In this document: positions 44,439 through 52,929 of the stretch, one piece after another
Layout of the letters: each line of letters begins with the position of its first letter
How positions within the stretch are numbered: the first letter of the stretch is position 1
Assembly (NCBI RefSeq): GCF_018137965.1
Contig: NZ_CP073100.1
Span: 2,232,001-2,296,000 of the forward strand
Length of the DNA stretch: 64,000 bases
Source of the DNA: Luteolibacter ambystomatis
GTDB lineage: Bacteria > Verrucomicrobiota > Verrucomicrobiia > Verrucomicrobiales > Akkermansiaceae
Direction: 5' to 3'
The notes under the pieces: generated by a model
What the model was told of the DNA's origin: nothing
What the model saw: the letters and a program-made list of their open reading frames with translations, nothing else
The model's database searches: none
Program-made: the position numbers and the translations under genes

Positions 44439-45143
44439 ATGTCACCCCTGCAAGGCAAGACCATCCTCGTCACCGGCGCATCCAGCGGCATCGGCCGCGC
44501 CCTCTGCGAACAGCTCGTGTATCGCGGGGCGAACGTCCTCGGCGTCACCCGCCGTCCCTCCGCGCTTCCCGAGGATGTCAGCCCGATCGAGGCGGACTTG
44601 TCTCAGCGGGATGAGGTCTCCACCATCTTCCGCGGCCTCGGCCGCATCGACGCGCTGGTGAACTCCGCCGGAGTCGCCCACCTCGCCCCCATCATCAGTG
44701 GCAACCCCGCCGACTGGGAGGAAATGTGGCGCGTCAATGTGCTCGCCCTCACCCTCTGCTGCCAGCTTTCGCTGCGCCACTTCCCCGCGGAGGGCGGCCG
44801 TATCGTCAATGTCTCCTCCATGAGCGGCCACCGCGTGCCACCCACCGGTGGCTTCTACTCGCCCACCAAATTCGCCGTGCGTGCCGTGACCGATTCCCTG
44901 CGCCACGAACTCAAGGCCGCCGGTTCCACCATCCAGGTCTCCAGCGTCTCACCGGGCTTCGTCGATACCCCGCTGCTGGAAACCTACTTCCTCGGCCGCG
45001 AGGACACGCTCAAAGGCATCCGCGCGCACATGAAGATGCTCACGCCCGTGGACGTGGCCTACTGCATCCTCACCATTCTGGAAGCCCCCGCCCATGTGGA
45101 GATCGGAGACATCCAGCTCAGGAGTTCGGACCAGCCGCAGTAG
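44439..45143 (+). CDS. SDR-family oxidoreductase
   Basis: 234 residues from the ATG at 44439; the upstream in-frame codons lack SDR character. Motifs: TGASSGIGRALCEQL, NSAGVAHLAP, and the catalytic Ser/Tyr/Lys in NVSSMSGHRV...YSPTKFAV. The C-terminal part (SPGFVDTPLLETYF) fits short-chain dehydrogenases of the carbonyl-reductase type. It follows the TetR gene after 90 bases and may be part of its regulon. Confidence 0.9.
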   Translation: MSPLQGKTILVTGASSGIGRALCEQLVYRGANVLGVTRRPSALPEDVSPIEADLSQRDEVSTIFRGLGRIDALVNSAGVAHLAPIISGNPADWEEMWRVNVLALTLCCQLSLRHFPAEGGRIVNVSSMSGHRVPPTGGFYSPTKFAVRAVTDSLRHELKAAGSTIQVSSVSPGFVDTPLLETYFLGREDTLKGIRAHMKMLTPVDVAYCILTILEAPAHVEIGDIQLRSSDQPQ

Positions 45144-45150
45144 GAAGTAG

Positions 45151-45296
45151 CACAAGCATTCCCGCTTGTGAGTGGGTGTGGCTCATTCGCGAGATGCAGC
45201 CACAACCGTGCTAACAATTCCCGCTGCGAACCTGCTGGGCAATCTACCGTAGACGGGCAGGATCGGCCTCTCCCACTCACAAACAGGAATGCTTGT
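45151..45296. repeat. Palindrome family E
   Basis: Left arm 45151-45175 (CACAAGCATTCCCGCTTGTG...) and right arm 45272-45296 are 25-base reverse complements with about 3 differences (ACAAGCATTCC-GTTTGTGAGTGGG core). It lies between convergent genes (stops at 45143 and 45330). Only one copy is in the window. Confidence 0.8.
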
Positions 45297-45329
45297 AATA
45301 CCTCTTCCGTCGCTGCGGGAGGCAGAGAC

Positions 45330-46475
45330 TCACTTGTCCTGCCCAATCCGTTCCCGCGTGCGCGCCGCCGCATCCTTGCGGAGTTTCGTCTGCTTCTCCG
45401 AACATTCCTCGATCTTCGCGAACGTATCGTTGTAGCGCTTGATGTCCGCATCCTCCTTGAAAATGATTTTGCCTTCGGCCACGCGCCATCGTCCATGGGA
45501 CTCCTCCATGAACCCCGCCAGATCGGCGATGTGTTCCACCACCTCCTCCTCAAGATCCCACATCTGTTTGCTCGTCTCGCGGGTCTTGCCAAATCCGGTC
45601 TTGAATCCCGCGATCGCATCCCGCTTCGTCTTCTCTCCGATCCCTGCTGCCTCGATCCGGCGGGGCAGATCCTCCATCATCCGCTCCTGTTTCTCCCGCC
45701 ACCGGGCCACGACCTCCCGCCCTTTTTCCAGCAGTTCGTGGGTCTCTTTGAAATCCTTGTCCTCCGCCAGCCGTTCCGGTTGGAGCACCCCTGAAAAACC
45801 CGTCCGTCCGAGATCATCGGTATAGCCGGTTGTCGTCGCGGCGACATCGGCCAGATAGGTGTTCATCACCCGGCTGAGCTTGCCCGCATCGGTTTCCGAA
45901 GACAGCCCGGCCGGCGCCTTGAATTCCTCCGGATTCAAAACCTTTCCTTCCTCCGCGTTCTTCGCCATGCGGGCAGCCTTTTCATTCATGTCCGCCAGAA
46001 AGGTCTCCTCTTCCAGCTTTTGTTTTTCACGGGCCGCCGAGGACCGCCGCATGGCAGGAGCGAGGAGAAGGCCCATGATCGACAGGCCGGCCATGATGAG
46101 AACTCCCACGGAATAGGCTTTTGCAAAAACCGCGAGGAAACGCCTTTTGAAAGCCGTCATGATCCCCGCACTGACCAATCCGGTCACCACGCCAACGACC
46201 ACGCACGCCAGGAAGCCCCCGGCAAACCGGATGACAGTCCCTTTGGTTCCGGAGGATCCAGCCTGGTCCCCAAAAACCGCAATCAAAGAAACCATCAGCC
46301 CTGCGATCACCGTGGAGGCGATGACATAGCTGGCCAGCGGCAGCGTCTTTCTTTCCTTCAATAGCGCAGGCACGGTGGTGAGCTGCTGGCAGGACGAGCA
46401 GGTCATCATCTTCCCCTCCTCTCCATCGCTCACATGGAGAACGTGTCCGCAGTGGCCGCATCGGAATGCATTCAT
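45330..46475 (-). CDS. Zinc-ribbon membrane protein with long cytosolic-type coiled region
   Basis: 381 residues from the ATG at 46473-46475. An N-terminal zinc ribbon (CGHCGHVLHVSDGEEG ... CSSCQQ, two CxxC pairs) precedes three hydrophobic helices (ASYVIASTVIAGLMVSLIAV; FLACVVVGVVTGLVSAGI; VGVLIMAGLSIMGLLLAP). A long Glu/Lys/Arg-rich helical region follows (EKQKLEEETFLADMNEKAAR; EKQERMMEDLPRRIEAAG). I know similar 'zinc-ribbon plus membrane' proteins only as hypothetical. A role in envelope stress sensing is an inference. Confidence 0.7.
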   Translation of the reverse strand: MNAFRCGHCGHVLHVSDGEEGKMMTCSSCQQLTTVPALLKERKTLPLASYVIASTVIAGLMVSLIAVFGDQAGSSGTKGTVIRFAGGFLACVVVGVVTGLVSAGIMTAFKRRFLAVFAKAYSVGVLIMAGLSIMGLLLAPAMRRSSAAREKQKLEEETFLADMNEKAARMAKNAEEGKVLNPEEFKAPAGLSSETDAGKLSRVMNTYLADVAATTTGYTDDLGRTGFSGVLQPERLAEDKDFKETHELLEKGREVVARWREKQERMMEDLPRRIEAAGIGEKTKRDAIAGFKTGFGKTRETSKQMWDLEEEVVEHIADLAGFMEESHGRWRVAEGKIIFKEDADIKRYNDTFAKIEECSEKQTKLRKDAAARTRERIGQDK

Positions 46476-46546
46476 GCTTCCCTCTACCAATCACATGATC
46501 CCTTGCCCAGCCCGATACCGTGGCAGGCCGGACAACGCTCGACGTA

Positions 46547-47005
46547 CTATCGTCCTCTTCGCCTCTTCGCGGGCAATACCACCATCGCCTCCGCAACCGC
46601 CACCGGCAGATTGACGCCCCCATTCCCACCGAGCTGCCGGTCCACCTCCTCCAGCCGCTGGATCAGATCCCGCACTTCATGCCGTGCATACGGGCCGCCC
46701 GCCGCCTCGCAGAAATGCGTACGGCATCCGAACGGGCGTCCCTCATAGATCTGGCAAAGTCCATTCTTTCCAAGAAACGGACACGAACCATCCGCGGGCA
46801 ACGCGACCTCCTTCCGCCCCGCAGCCCGCCAGGCCCGCGCCGCGACCAGCGCCTCGCCTTTCGTCAGGAAAGGCGTGCGGCCATTGAGGCGGAAGCGGCA
46901 GCACTGCGACACGCCCGTGCAATTCCGCGCCACCGGCCTCGCGGCCAGGGCGGCGTAAACCTCGCGTACGGTGGCGATGGCGGCGTCCGTATCCGTTTCC
47001 GGCAT
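46547..47005 (-). CDS. YkgJ-family cysteine-cluster protein, second copy
   Basis: 152 residues from the ATG at 47003-47005. It has the YkgJ layout: an early cysteine group (NCTGVSQCCRF), then CPFLGKNGLCQIYEGRPFGC and RTHFC. The spacing of the first cluster differs from the standard CxxCxxCC seen at 17767-18171, so it is a divergent relative. The C-terminus is basic (LPAKRRRG). It starts 33 bases beyond the stop of the minus-strand gene at 47038 and is probably cotranscribed with it. Function unknown. Confidence 0.72.
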   Translation of the reverse strand: MPETDTDAAIATVREVYAALAARPVARNCTGVSQCCRFRLNGRTPFLTKGEALVAARAWRAAGRKEVALPADGSCPFLGKNGLCQIYEGRPFGCRTHFCEAAGGPYARHEVRDLIQRLEEVDRQLGGNGGVNLPVAVAEAMVVLPAKRRRGR

Positions 47006-47037
47006 GGCCGGACGTTGCGCCCCGTCCCTGCCCGCGG

Positions 47038-48180
47038 TCAATGCCAGCGTTTCCCCAGTTCCGTGAGCAGCAGGACGATGTCGATCACGAACATCAGCAC
47101 GATGGACGCCTCCAGCACCAGCATCACGCGGTGGTTGTGCTCCTGCTTGAGCATCTCGTAGAGGTCATCGAGCGTCTTGAGCTTGTCGTCGATCGTGCGG
47201 TGCCAGTCGGCCAGATGGAAACGCTTCGACATCGTGTCATAGAGCCGCGCCAGGTGCCAATCACCGAAGAACTTGGTGATGTTCGAGATCTCATCGCTGA
47301 AGCGCGCGAGATCGATCCGCACCTCGCGCAAATGCGGCAGCAGACCTTTGCGGCGGGATGACTTCGGCGGCTTCATCAGATCCGCGTAGGATTTCTCCAG
47401 CGCCGCATCGATGATGCGATCGTAGGCGATCAACTCCTCAAGCTGGAGGTTGGCGAGCTCCATCGCATACAGCGTTTCCTCGAAATCTCCGGGCCGGTCC
47501 ACCACCAGCGCCGCATCCCAGTCCGCGACGACAAGGTCGCTCTGATAATACGTCAGATACCGCGAGGTCGATTCACGCGCCTCCTGATGCGAAAGCCGCT
47601 GCGGTTCGCTCTCCTGCGTCACCAGCGCGGCGATCGTACGGCGGTGCAAACGGAACCACTCCTCGCTGTGGAAAGCCTCGTCCGGCGTCTCCAGGCAATA
47701 CACCTGGTAGTCCTCTCCCTCCGGCAATTCCTCCGCAGGCCTTACCGCGGAGGGTGCCAGTTCTTTCCGCAACTGCTCCGCCAGCACCAGCGCATGCGCC
47801 TTGATCACGCCCTCTGCGAACGCCGGATGATGAAACGGAATCAACCCCTCCAACGCCGCCACCGCAAACGGCACCCGCAGCGTGATGCTCACCGCCCCGA
47901 TCGGCAGCACCTTCACGATCCGTTGCGCCGTGGCATCGCCCAGCGGCGTGCGCAGCGTCACCGGATCGAGCTGCGCCATACGCGGCAGATAAAAAAGCTG
48001 CTGCCGGGGCGAGCCTTTCGACACCCCCGGCTGGTGCGGCACCAGCGGCTTGCCGAGCAGCGTTTTGAGATCGCCGCGCTTCAATTCATACGCCACATCG
48101 AAGGCGTGGAAAAACACCACTTCCCCTTTCAGCACGGCGGTTGGATCGTCAACAGGCACCCGATGACAGGATAGCCGCAC
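47038..48180 (-). CDS. RMD1/DUF155-like membrane-anchored protein
   Basis: 380 residues with a GTG start at 48178-48180; a GTG a few codons on (VPVDDPTAVL) is equally possible. The N-terminal beta-rich part (GEVVFFHAFDVAYELKRGD) and the long helical C-terminal part (TKFFGDWHLARLYDTMSKRF; DDLYEMLKQEHNHRVM) ending in one transmembrane helix (LVLEASIVLMFVIDIVLLL) follow the RMD1/RMND1 (DUF155) layout, whose mitochondrial members act in translation in that organelle. The bacterial role is unknown. Similarity is at the level of architecture and short motifs, so the family call is tentative. Confidence 0.5.
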   Translation of the reverse strand: MRLSCHRVPVDDPTAVLKGEVVFFHAFDVAYELKRGDLKTLLGKPLVPHQPGVSKGSPRQQLFYLPRMAQLDPVTLRTPLGDATAQRIVKVLPIGAVSITLRVPFAVAALEGLIPFHHPAFAEGVIKAHALVLAEQLRKELAPSAVRPAEELPEGEDYQVYCLETPDEAFHSEEWFRLHRRTIAALVTQESEPQRLSHQEARESTSRYLTYYQSDLVVADWDAALVVDRPGDFEETLYAMELANLQLEELIAYDRIIDAALEKSYADLMKPPKSSRRKGLLPHLREVRIDLARFSDEISNITKFFGDWHLARLYDTMSKRFHLADWHRTIDDKLKTLDDLYEMLKQEHNHRVMLVLEASIVLMFVIDIVLLLTELGKRWH

Positions 48181-48214
48181 CGCCCCCGCCTGTCAGGCGC
48201 TTTCCCGTGACGAA

Positions 48215-48326
48215 TGTAGTCGAAAGCTCCGCTTTCGATCAGTCTCCGCCGGCTCCAGTTGGCGGTGGCCAGTCAAGCCGAACGAGGTCCGCCACCGCAG
48301 AGGGCAAGCGGAGCTTCCCCCTACAT
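48215..48326. repeat. Palindrome family B, copy B3
   Basis: TGTAGTCGAAAGCTCCGCTTT at the left, GCAAGCGGAGCTTCCCCCTA at the right, and a CCAGTTGGCGGTGG centre shared with B1. It fills the gap between birA (stop at 48328) and the RMD1-like gene start at 48180, both on the minus strand. Confidence 0.84.
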
Positions 48327-48327
48327 A

Positions 48328-49086
48328 TTACTCCACCACCCGTACTTCATCCGCCTGCAGGATGCGCTCCAGCCTGCCATCCACCGAGAGCAACAACTCC
48401 CCGCCCGTACCGATGCCCTCGCAAAACCCTTCCCGCAGGCCATCCGCGGACATCAGCCGGATGCGCCTTCCCGTCAACACGCAACGGCTGCGCACCGCAT
48501 CCAGCAGCAGCGGAAAATCCACCCCGATCTGGTGCCGCCGCACATCCAGCCGTCTCAAAATCTCCGCGAACACCCCGGCGCGATCCACCGGCTCACCGGT
48601 CTCCAGCCACAGCGAGGTCGCGCTGTCCGCCAGCTCCGCGGGAAACTCCGCGACATTCACATTCACGCCGATGCCGATCACCACGTGGTGGCCGCCGGAC
48701 TCCACCAGCACGCCGCAGATCTTCCGCCCGTCGATCCACACGTCGTTCGGCCACTTGATGCCCGCCGTCACGCCGTGCAACTCCAGCGCCTCCGCCACCG
48801 CCAGTCCCGCCGCCAATGCCAGTCGCGGCCACAGGCCCGCCGGTTCCGCAGGCCGCGCCAGCACGGAAAACGCCAGCGCCTCGCCCGGCGGACACACCCA
48901 CGCCGCACCACGCCGGCCTCGCCCGGATGTCTGCCGGTTCGCGATCACCACCGCGCCATCCGCCGCACCGGCCTCCGCGAGACGGCGCACCTCGTCGTTG
49001 GTCGAATCGATCTCCTCGCGGATGTACAAACGCATGTCATCCGGCAGCAGCGGCCCGATGGCCGTGAACTCCTCCACCGCATTCAT
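48328..49086 (-). CDS. birA: Biotin-[acetyl-CoA-carboxylase] ligase
   Basis: 252 residues, a class I ligase without the N-terminal DNA-binding domain of E. coli BirA. It adenylates biotin and transfers it to the acceptor lysine of biotin carboxyl carrier protein. Motifs: STNDEVRRL, the adenylate-binding loop GRGRRGAAW, KWPNDVWIDGRKICGVL and IGIGVNVNV. The C-terminal SH3-like domain is short. The start ATG overlaps the nadC stop (ATGA), so the two are translationally coupled; NAD and biotin cofactor genes are often linked in this way. Confidence 0.94.
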   Translation of the reverse strand: MNAVEEFTAIGPLLPDDMRLYIREEIDSTNDEVRRLAEAGAADGAVVIANRQTSGRGRRGAAWVCPPGEALAFSVLARPAEPAGLWPRLALAAGLAVAEALELHGVTAGIKWPNDVWIDGRKICGVLVESGGHHVVIGIGVNVNVAEFPAELADSATSLWLETGEPVDRAGVFAEILRRLDVRRHQIGVDFPLLLDAVRSRCVLTGRRIRLMSADGLREGFCEGIGTGGELLLSVDGRLERILQADEVRVVE

Positions 49087-49937
49087 CCCCGCAGCGCGAC
49101 AAAATCCATGCCCAGATCCAAAGCCGGAGCCGAGTGCGTGATCGAGCCGATCGAGATGAAATCCACGCCCGTCTCCGCGATCGTGCGCACCGTGGCGAGA
49201 TTCACATTGCCACTGGCTTCCAGGTACGGCTTCACACGATCACCGCGCATCGCCACGGCTTTCCGAATCAACTCGGGCGCCATGTTGTCGAGCAGGATGT
49301 GATCCACGCCATCGAGTCCCAGGAACGCTTCCACCTGGTCGAGCCGATCGGCTTCCATCTCCACCTCCACGTCCGGATGATCCGCCTTCAAGCGGTGGAT
49401 CGACTTCTGGATCTCATCCAGTCCTCCTTCCGCCACGAGGTGGTTGTCCTTCACCATCGCACGGTCATAGAGCCCCATGCGGTGGTTCGTGCCACCGCCA
49501 TGCAACACGGCGCGCTTCTCCAGCGCCCGGTAGCCCGGAGTGGTCTTGCGGGTGTCCAGGATGCGGGCGTTGGTGCCCTTCACCAACTCCACATAGCGCG
49601 CGGTGGCCGTTGCCACGCCGCTGAGACGCTGGAGGAAATTCAGCGCGGTGCGCTCCGCTGTTAGAATCGAGCGCGCAGGACCGGTGATGCACATCACCAC
49701 CGCACCTTCGGAAACACGGCTGCCATTCGGCAGCAGCACCTCCACATCGAGAGCCACATCCACCTCATGGAACACCGCCTGCGCGATGTCCACACCGGAG
49801 ATCACCCCCTCCTTGCGCGCCACGATCATCGCGCGCGCCTGCCGGTCGGACGGGATGAAGTACATGGCGGTGACGTCACCCAGACCGATGTCTTCAGCGA
49901 GGGCTTGTCCGATCAGAACGCGGGCGGAGGCTTCCAC
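49083..49937 (-). CDS. nadC: Nicotinate-nucleotide pyrophosphorylase (carboxylating)
   Basis: 284 residues from a GTG at 49935-49937. Converts quinolinate and PRPP to nicotinate mononucleotide in de novo NAD synthesis. Motifs: ALNFLQRLSGVATATARYV, RKTTPGYRALEKRAV, GGGTNHRMGLYDRAMVKDNH (active-site His, Arg and Lys) and EMEADRLDQVEAFLG. It precedes birA with a 4-base overlap; both are likely cotranscribed from the region upstream of 49937. Confidence 0.95.
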   Translation of the reverse strand: MEASARVLIGQALAEDIGLGDVTAMYFIPSDRQARAMIVARKEGVISGVDIAQAVFHEVDVALDVEVLLPNGSRVSEGAVVMCITGPARSILTAERTALNFLQRLSGVATATARYVELVKGTNARILDTRKTTPGYRALEKRAVLHGGGTNHRMGLYDRAMVKDNHLVAEGGLDEIQKSIHRLKADHPDVEVEMEADRLDQVEAFLGLDGVDHILLDNMAPELIRKAVAMRGDRVKPYLEASGNVNLATVRTIAETGVDFISIGSITHSAPALDLGMDFVALRG

Positions 49938-50130
49938 GGCGGAAATCTAACGAAGAATCCGCCCGGCGCAAGCGGTGCCTTTCCAGGCCTCTTGCCCACC
50001 CGCGGATCGCAGTAAATCGGCGGCAATTTGAAACCGCGGCAGTCGCAGAAAACGTGATTGAGATCAAAGCCTTCTTAAATAATCCGCGTCATCCCCATCA
50101 TGAACGACCCTCATCGCCCTCCCCTCCGGC

Positions 50131-50550
50131 TCACTCCCCCACCACGCTCACCACGATCTCCCGCCGGTGTGGCGCGCGGCGATGCTCGAACAGGAAAATC
50201 CCCTGCCACGTCCCCAAGGTCATCCGTCCCCGCATCACAGGCACCACCTCGCTGGTGCGCGTGAGTGCCATCCGGATGTGACTCGGCATGTCATCCGGTC
50301 CTTCCAGCGTATGAATGAACCACGGCGTATCCTCCGGCACCAGTTTGTCGAAAAACACCTCCAGATCCCTCCGCGCGCTCGGGTCCGCGTTCTCCATGAT
50401 CACCAGGCTCGCGCTGGTGTGGCGCACGAACACCGTCACCGTTCCCGTCGCAATGCCCGACCGCGCCACGATCCCGGCCACCTCATCGGTGATCTCATAC
50501 GTGCCCTTGCCACGGGAGCGGACTTCAAAGGATTCGGCGTGTGCGGACAT
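50131..50550 (-). CDS. YjbQ/UPF0047-family protein
   Basis: 139 residues from the ATG at 50548-50550. It has the YjbQ signature: TVTVFVRHTSASLVIMENADP, HTLEGPDDMPSHIRMALT and GTWQGIFLFEHR. The conserved His/Asp residues line a metal-binding trimeric pocket; some members have thiamine-phosphate synthase activity in vitro, but the true role is debated. It stands alone, separated from nadC by about 190 bases containing no gene. Confidence 0.9.
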   Translation of the reverse strand: MSAHAESFEVRSRGKGTYEITDEVAGIVARSGIATGTVTVFVRHTSASLVIMENADPSARRDLEVFFDKLVPEDTPWFIHTLEGPDDMPSHIRMALTRTSEVVPVMRGRMTLGTWQGIFLFEHRRAPHRREIVVSVVGE

Positions 50551-50728
50551 GGCTGTTTCTATTCCAGCATGAGAGGAAAGAAAGAACCGCGTCGCTCGCA
50601 CCGCGCCTTTTCCTAACAGCTCCCAGGCATTCTCCGGAATGCATTCACACGCAGGTGATGCCCTATCCAAAGAACCAGATGCCAACCTCCGCCGATCATG
50701 AGCTGAAGAGCATTTTCACGTGATCCGA

Positions 50729-51733
50729 TCACTCCCACCCTTCCAGCACCCATTTCCCATACACCGTTCCGCCTTCCAAAGCCTCGTGGGCCACGCGGAG
50801 ATGATCCGGAGTGATGGTGCCGAGGTTCCGCGTCATCAACTGCTTGAGCTGCCCGGCCTCGATCCGGCACGCGATCTCTTCCAGAATCTCACCCTGCCGC
50901 GCCATGTCGTGCGTCTGGAACTTCGACCGCGAGAACATGAACTCCCACGCGATCCGCACGCACTTCGCTTTGAACGGATCGCCGATCCGCAGCGCCTCCA
51001 GCGGTTCCACGATCATGCCGATCGCTCCCAGCGGCGCGATCAGTTCACCCATCTGCTGCCAATACGCGGACGGCTCATGCAGGTTCACGATGAATGGCAC
51101 TTCGGAAAAACCGAGCGCCGAGAGCTGTGGAGCCAGCGGCTCGCGATGACTCACCACATGATCCGCGCCAAGATCGCGGCACCACTTCTCCGTGTTCTCA
51201 CGCGAGGCCGTGGCAATCACTTCCAGTCCCGCATGCTTCGCGAGCTGGATCAGCGCCGATCCCACGCCACCCGCGCCATTGATGATGAGCAGCGCCTTGC
51301 CCGCATCACCGCCGTGCTCGTCCACACCCATGCGTTCGAATAGCAGTTCCCACGCCGTCAGCGATACCAGCGGCCACGCCGCGGCCACGGAGAAGCCGAT
51401 CGTCGTCGGCTTGTGCGCCACGATCCGCGCATCCACCAGTTGCAGCTCCGAGTTCGATCCAGGGCGCGTCACATCCCCGGCATAGAACACCTCGTCATCC
51501 ACGCGGAAGTCCACCACCTCTGAACCCACCGCCACCACCGTGCCCGCCGCATCCCAACCGAGCACGCGCGGATCCAGCGAACCACCCAGCGTCTTGCGGA
51601 TCTTGGTATCCACCGGGTTCACACCCACCGCTTCCACCTTCACCAGCAGGTCGTGGGGACCGGGCACCGGCCCGGCGAGTTCGACGTAGGCGAGGCTGGA
51701 ACGATCCGGTGAAGTGGCGCCGATGGCTTTCAT
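50729..51733 (-). CDS. Zinc-free MDR oxidoreductase (quinone-oxidoreductase / YogA type)
   Basis: 334 residues from the ATG at 51731-51733. MDR superfamily: GroES-like N-terminus (HDLLVKVEAVGVNPVDTKIR), DAAGTVVAVGSEV, the NADPH-binding INGAGGVGSALIQLAKHAG, and C-terminal LEGGTVYGKWVLEGW. The usual catalytic-zinc ligands are absent, as in quinone reductases. The substrate is unknown, probably a small quinone or enone. It lies next to the AEC-family transporter on the same strand. Confidence 0.88.
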   Translation of the reverse strand: MKAIGATSPDRSSLAYVELAGPVPGPHDLLVKVEAVGVNPVDTKIRKTLGGSLDPRVLGWDAAGTVVAVGSEVVDFRVDDEVFYAGDVTRPGSNSELQLVDARIVAHKPTTIGFSVAAAWPLVSLTAWELLFERMGVDEHGGDAGKALLIINGAGGVGSALIQLAKHAGLEVIATASRENTEKWCRDLGADHVVSHREPLAPQLSALGFSEVPFIVNLHEPSAYWQQMGELIAPLGAIGMIVEPLEALRIGDPFKAKCVRIAWEFMFSRSKFQTHDMARQGEILEEIACRIEAGQLKQLMTRNLGTITPDHLRVAHEALEGGTVYGKWVLEGWE

Positions 51734-51760
51734 GTGCCCATCGTTCGCCTAACACGGCCC

Positions 51761-52714
51761 TCAGTTCAACCCCGGTTTCAATCCCACCCAGGCGCTGCCC
51801 CAACTGATGATCCACGGAATCGTCGCCAGGCTCAGCAAAGTCGTGGCCATCACCACCTGCACCGCGATCCCGGCGCGCCCCCCGTAGAGACGCGCCAGCA
51901 GGATCGGCGTCATCGCCGCGGGCATCGCCGCCTGCACGATCAGCACCTGCTTCAATTCCACCGCGATCGGCAGGAATTTAGCCGCGCACAGGATCACCAT
52001 CGGGGAAAGCACCAGCCTCACCAGCGTGCCACCGGCCACCACCTTCCAGGACGGCCGCTCGTTCTTCGCCAGATCCAGCAGGATCGCGCCGGTCAGCATG
52101 ATCGCCACCGGAAAGGCACCCGCGCCCAGCATGTGCAGCGCCTCGCGCGGCGGCCCCATGATCCACTTGTCGGCTCCCGTCGCCACCATCAGCAAACCGG
52201 TCACCACCGCGAACACCGGACCATTCAGCAGCCTCCGCCATTGGATCGTATTCGAGCCGCTGAGCAGCATCACCCCCACCGACCACACCGCCAGCTCCAC
52301 GCCCAGATTGTGAACGGCCAGCACCGCCACCGCGCCCGCAGGCCACAGTTTCTCCACCACCGGGATCGCCGTGTAGCCGAAGTTCTGGAGCCCCGATGAC
52401 AGCGCGAAGGTCCGCCGTCCCGTCCCCCGCTCCAGCCCGATGAATTTTCCGAACACCCATCCGATCGCGATCCCCATCACCGGCAGCAGGAAGCCGATCG
52501 CGATCGGCCACACCACCGCGGACAGATTCCGCACCGCGGACGATCCCAGGACCTTGTCCAACAGAAAGCACGGATACATCACGTGGAACGCCACGTGCAT
52601 CGTCGCCTCGTCGTGTTCCTTCCGCAGCACGCCCACCCGCCGCAGGATCACGCCGATCAGCAGCAGCAGATACGGCGGCAGGACGGACCAGACGATCTCT
52701 TTCGTGGAAAGCAC
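51761..52714 (-). CDS. AEC-family (auxin-efflux-carrier) transporter
   Basis: 317 residues from a GTG at 52712-52714. About ten hydrophobic helices typical of the AEC/BART transporters (PYLLLLIGVILRRVGVL at the start; PVFAVVTGLLMVATGAD; MAIWIIS-type end TIPWIISWGSAWVGL). The helix breaks at ALSSGLQNFGYTAIPV and QAAMPAAMTPILLARLYGG match the two discontinuous helices of this fold. It probably moves an organic anion (malate-like or auxin-like) across the inner membrane. The substrate is unknown. Confidence 0.87.
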   Translation of the reverse strand: MLSTKEIVWSVLPPYLLLLIGVILRRVGVLRKEHDEATMHVAFHVMYPCFLLDKVLGSSAVRNLSAVVWPIAIGFLLPVMGIAIGWVFGKFIGLERGTGRRTFALSSGLQNFGYTAIPVVEKLWPAGAVAVLAVHNLGVELAVWSVGVMLLSGSNTIQWRRLLNGPVFAVVTGLLMVATGADKWIMGPPREALHMLGAGAFPVAIMLTGAILLDLAKNERPSWKVVAGGTLVRLVLSPMVILCAAKFLPIAVELKQVLIVQAAMPAAMTPILLARLYGGRAGIAVQVVMATTLLSLATIPWIISWGSAWVGLKPGLN

Positions 52715-52801
52715 CGGCGGAGCCTTGTCCCCTCAAACCGGAGAGACAATCCCGAACTCACCCTCCGGCGAACCCAACCAGTTCCAGCGGCAATAAGAAG
52801 G

Positions 52802-52882
52802 GACCGCAGATTACACAGATTTTTAAGAGGTCCCTATCCCACTCTTCCTCTTCAATCAGCGAAATCTGTGTAATCTGTGGTC
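52802..52882. repeat. Palindrome family A, copy A2
   Basis: GACCGCAGATTACACAGATTT at 52802-52822 and its reverse complement with one mismatch (AAATCTGTGTAATCTGTGGTC) at 52862-52882. It lies between the divergent AEC transporter and heparinase-like genes. The adjoining 52715-52801 holds no gene. Confidence 0.83.
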
Positions 52883-52929
52883 ATCCCTCTTCGAATCGGC
52901 AGACCTCCATCGCTCACAAGGGACACCCG

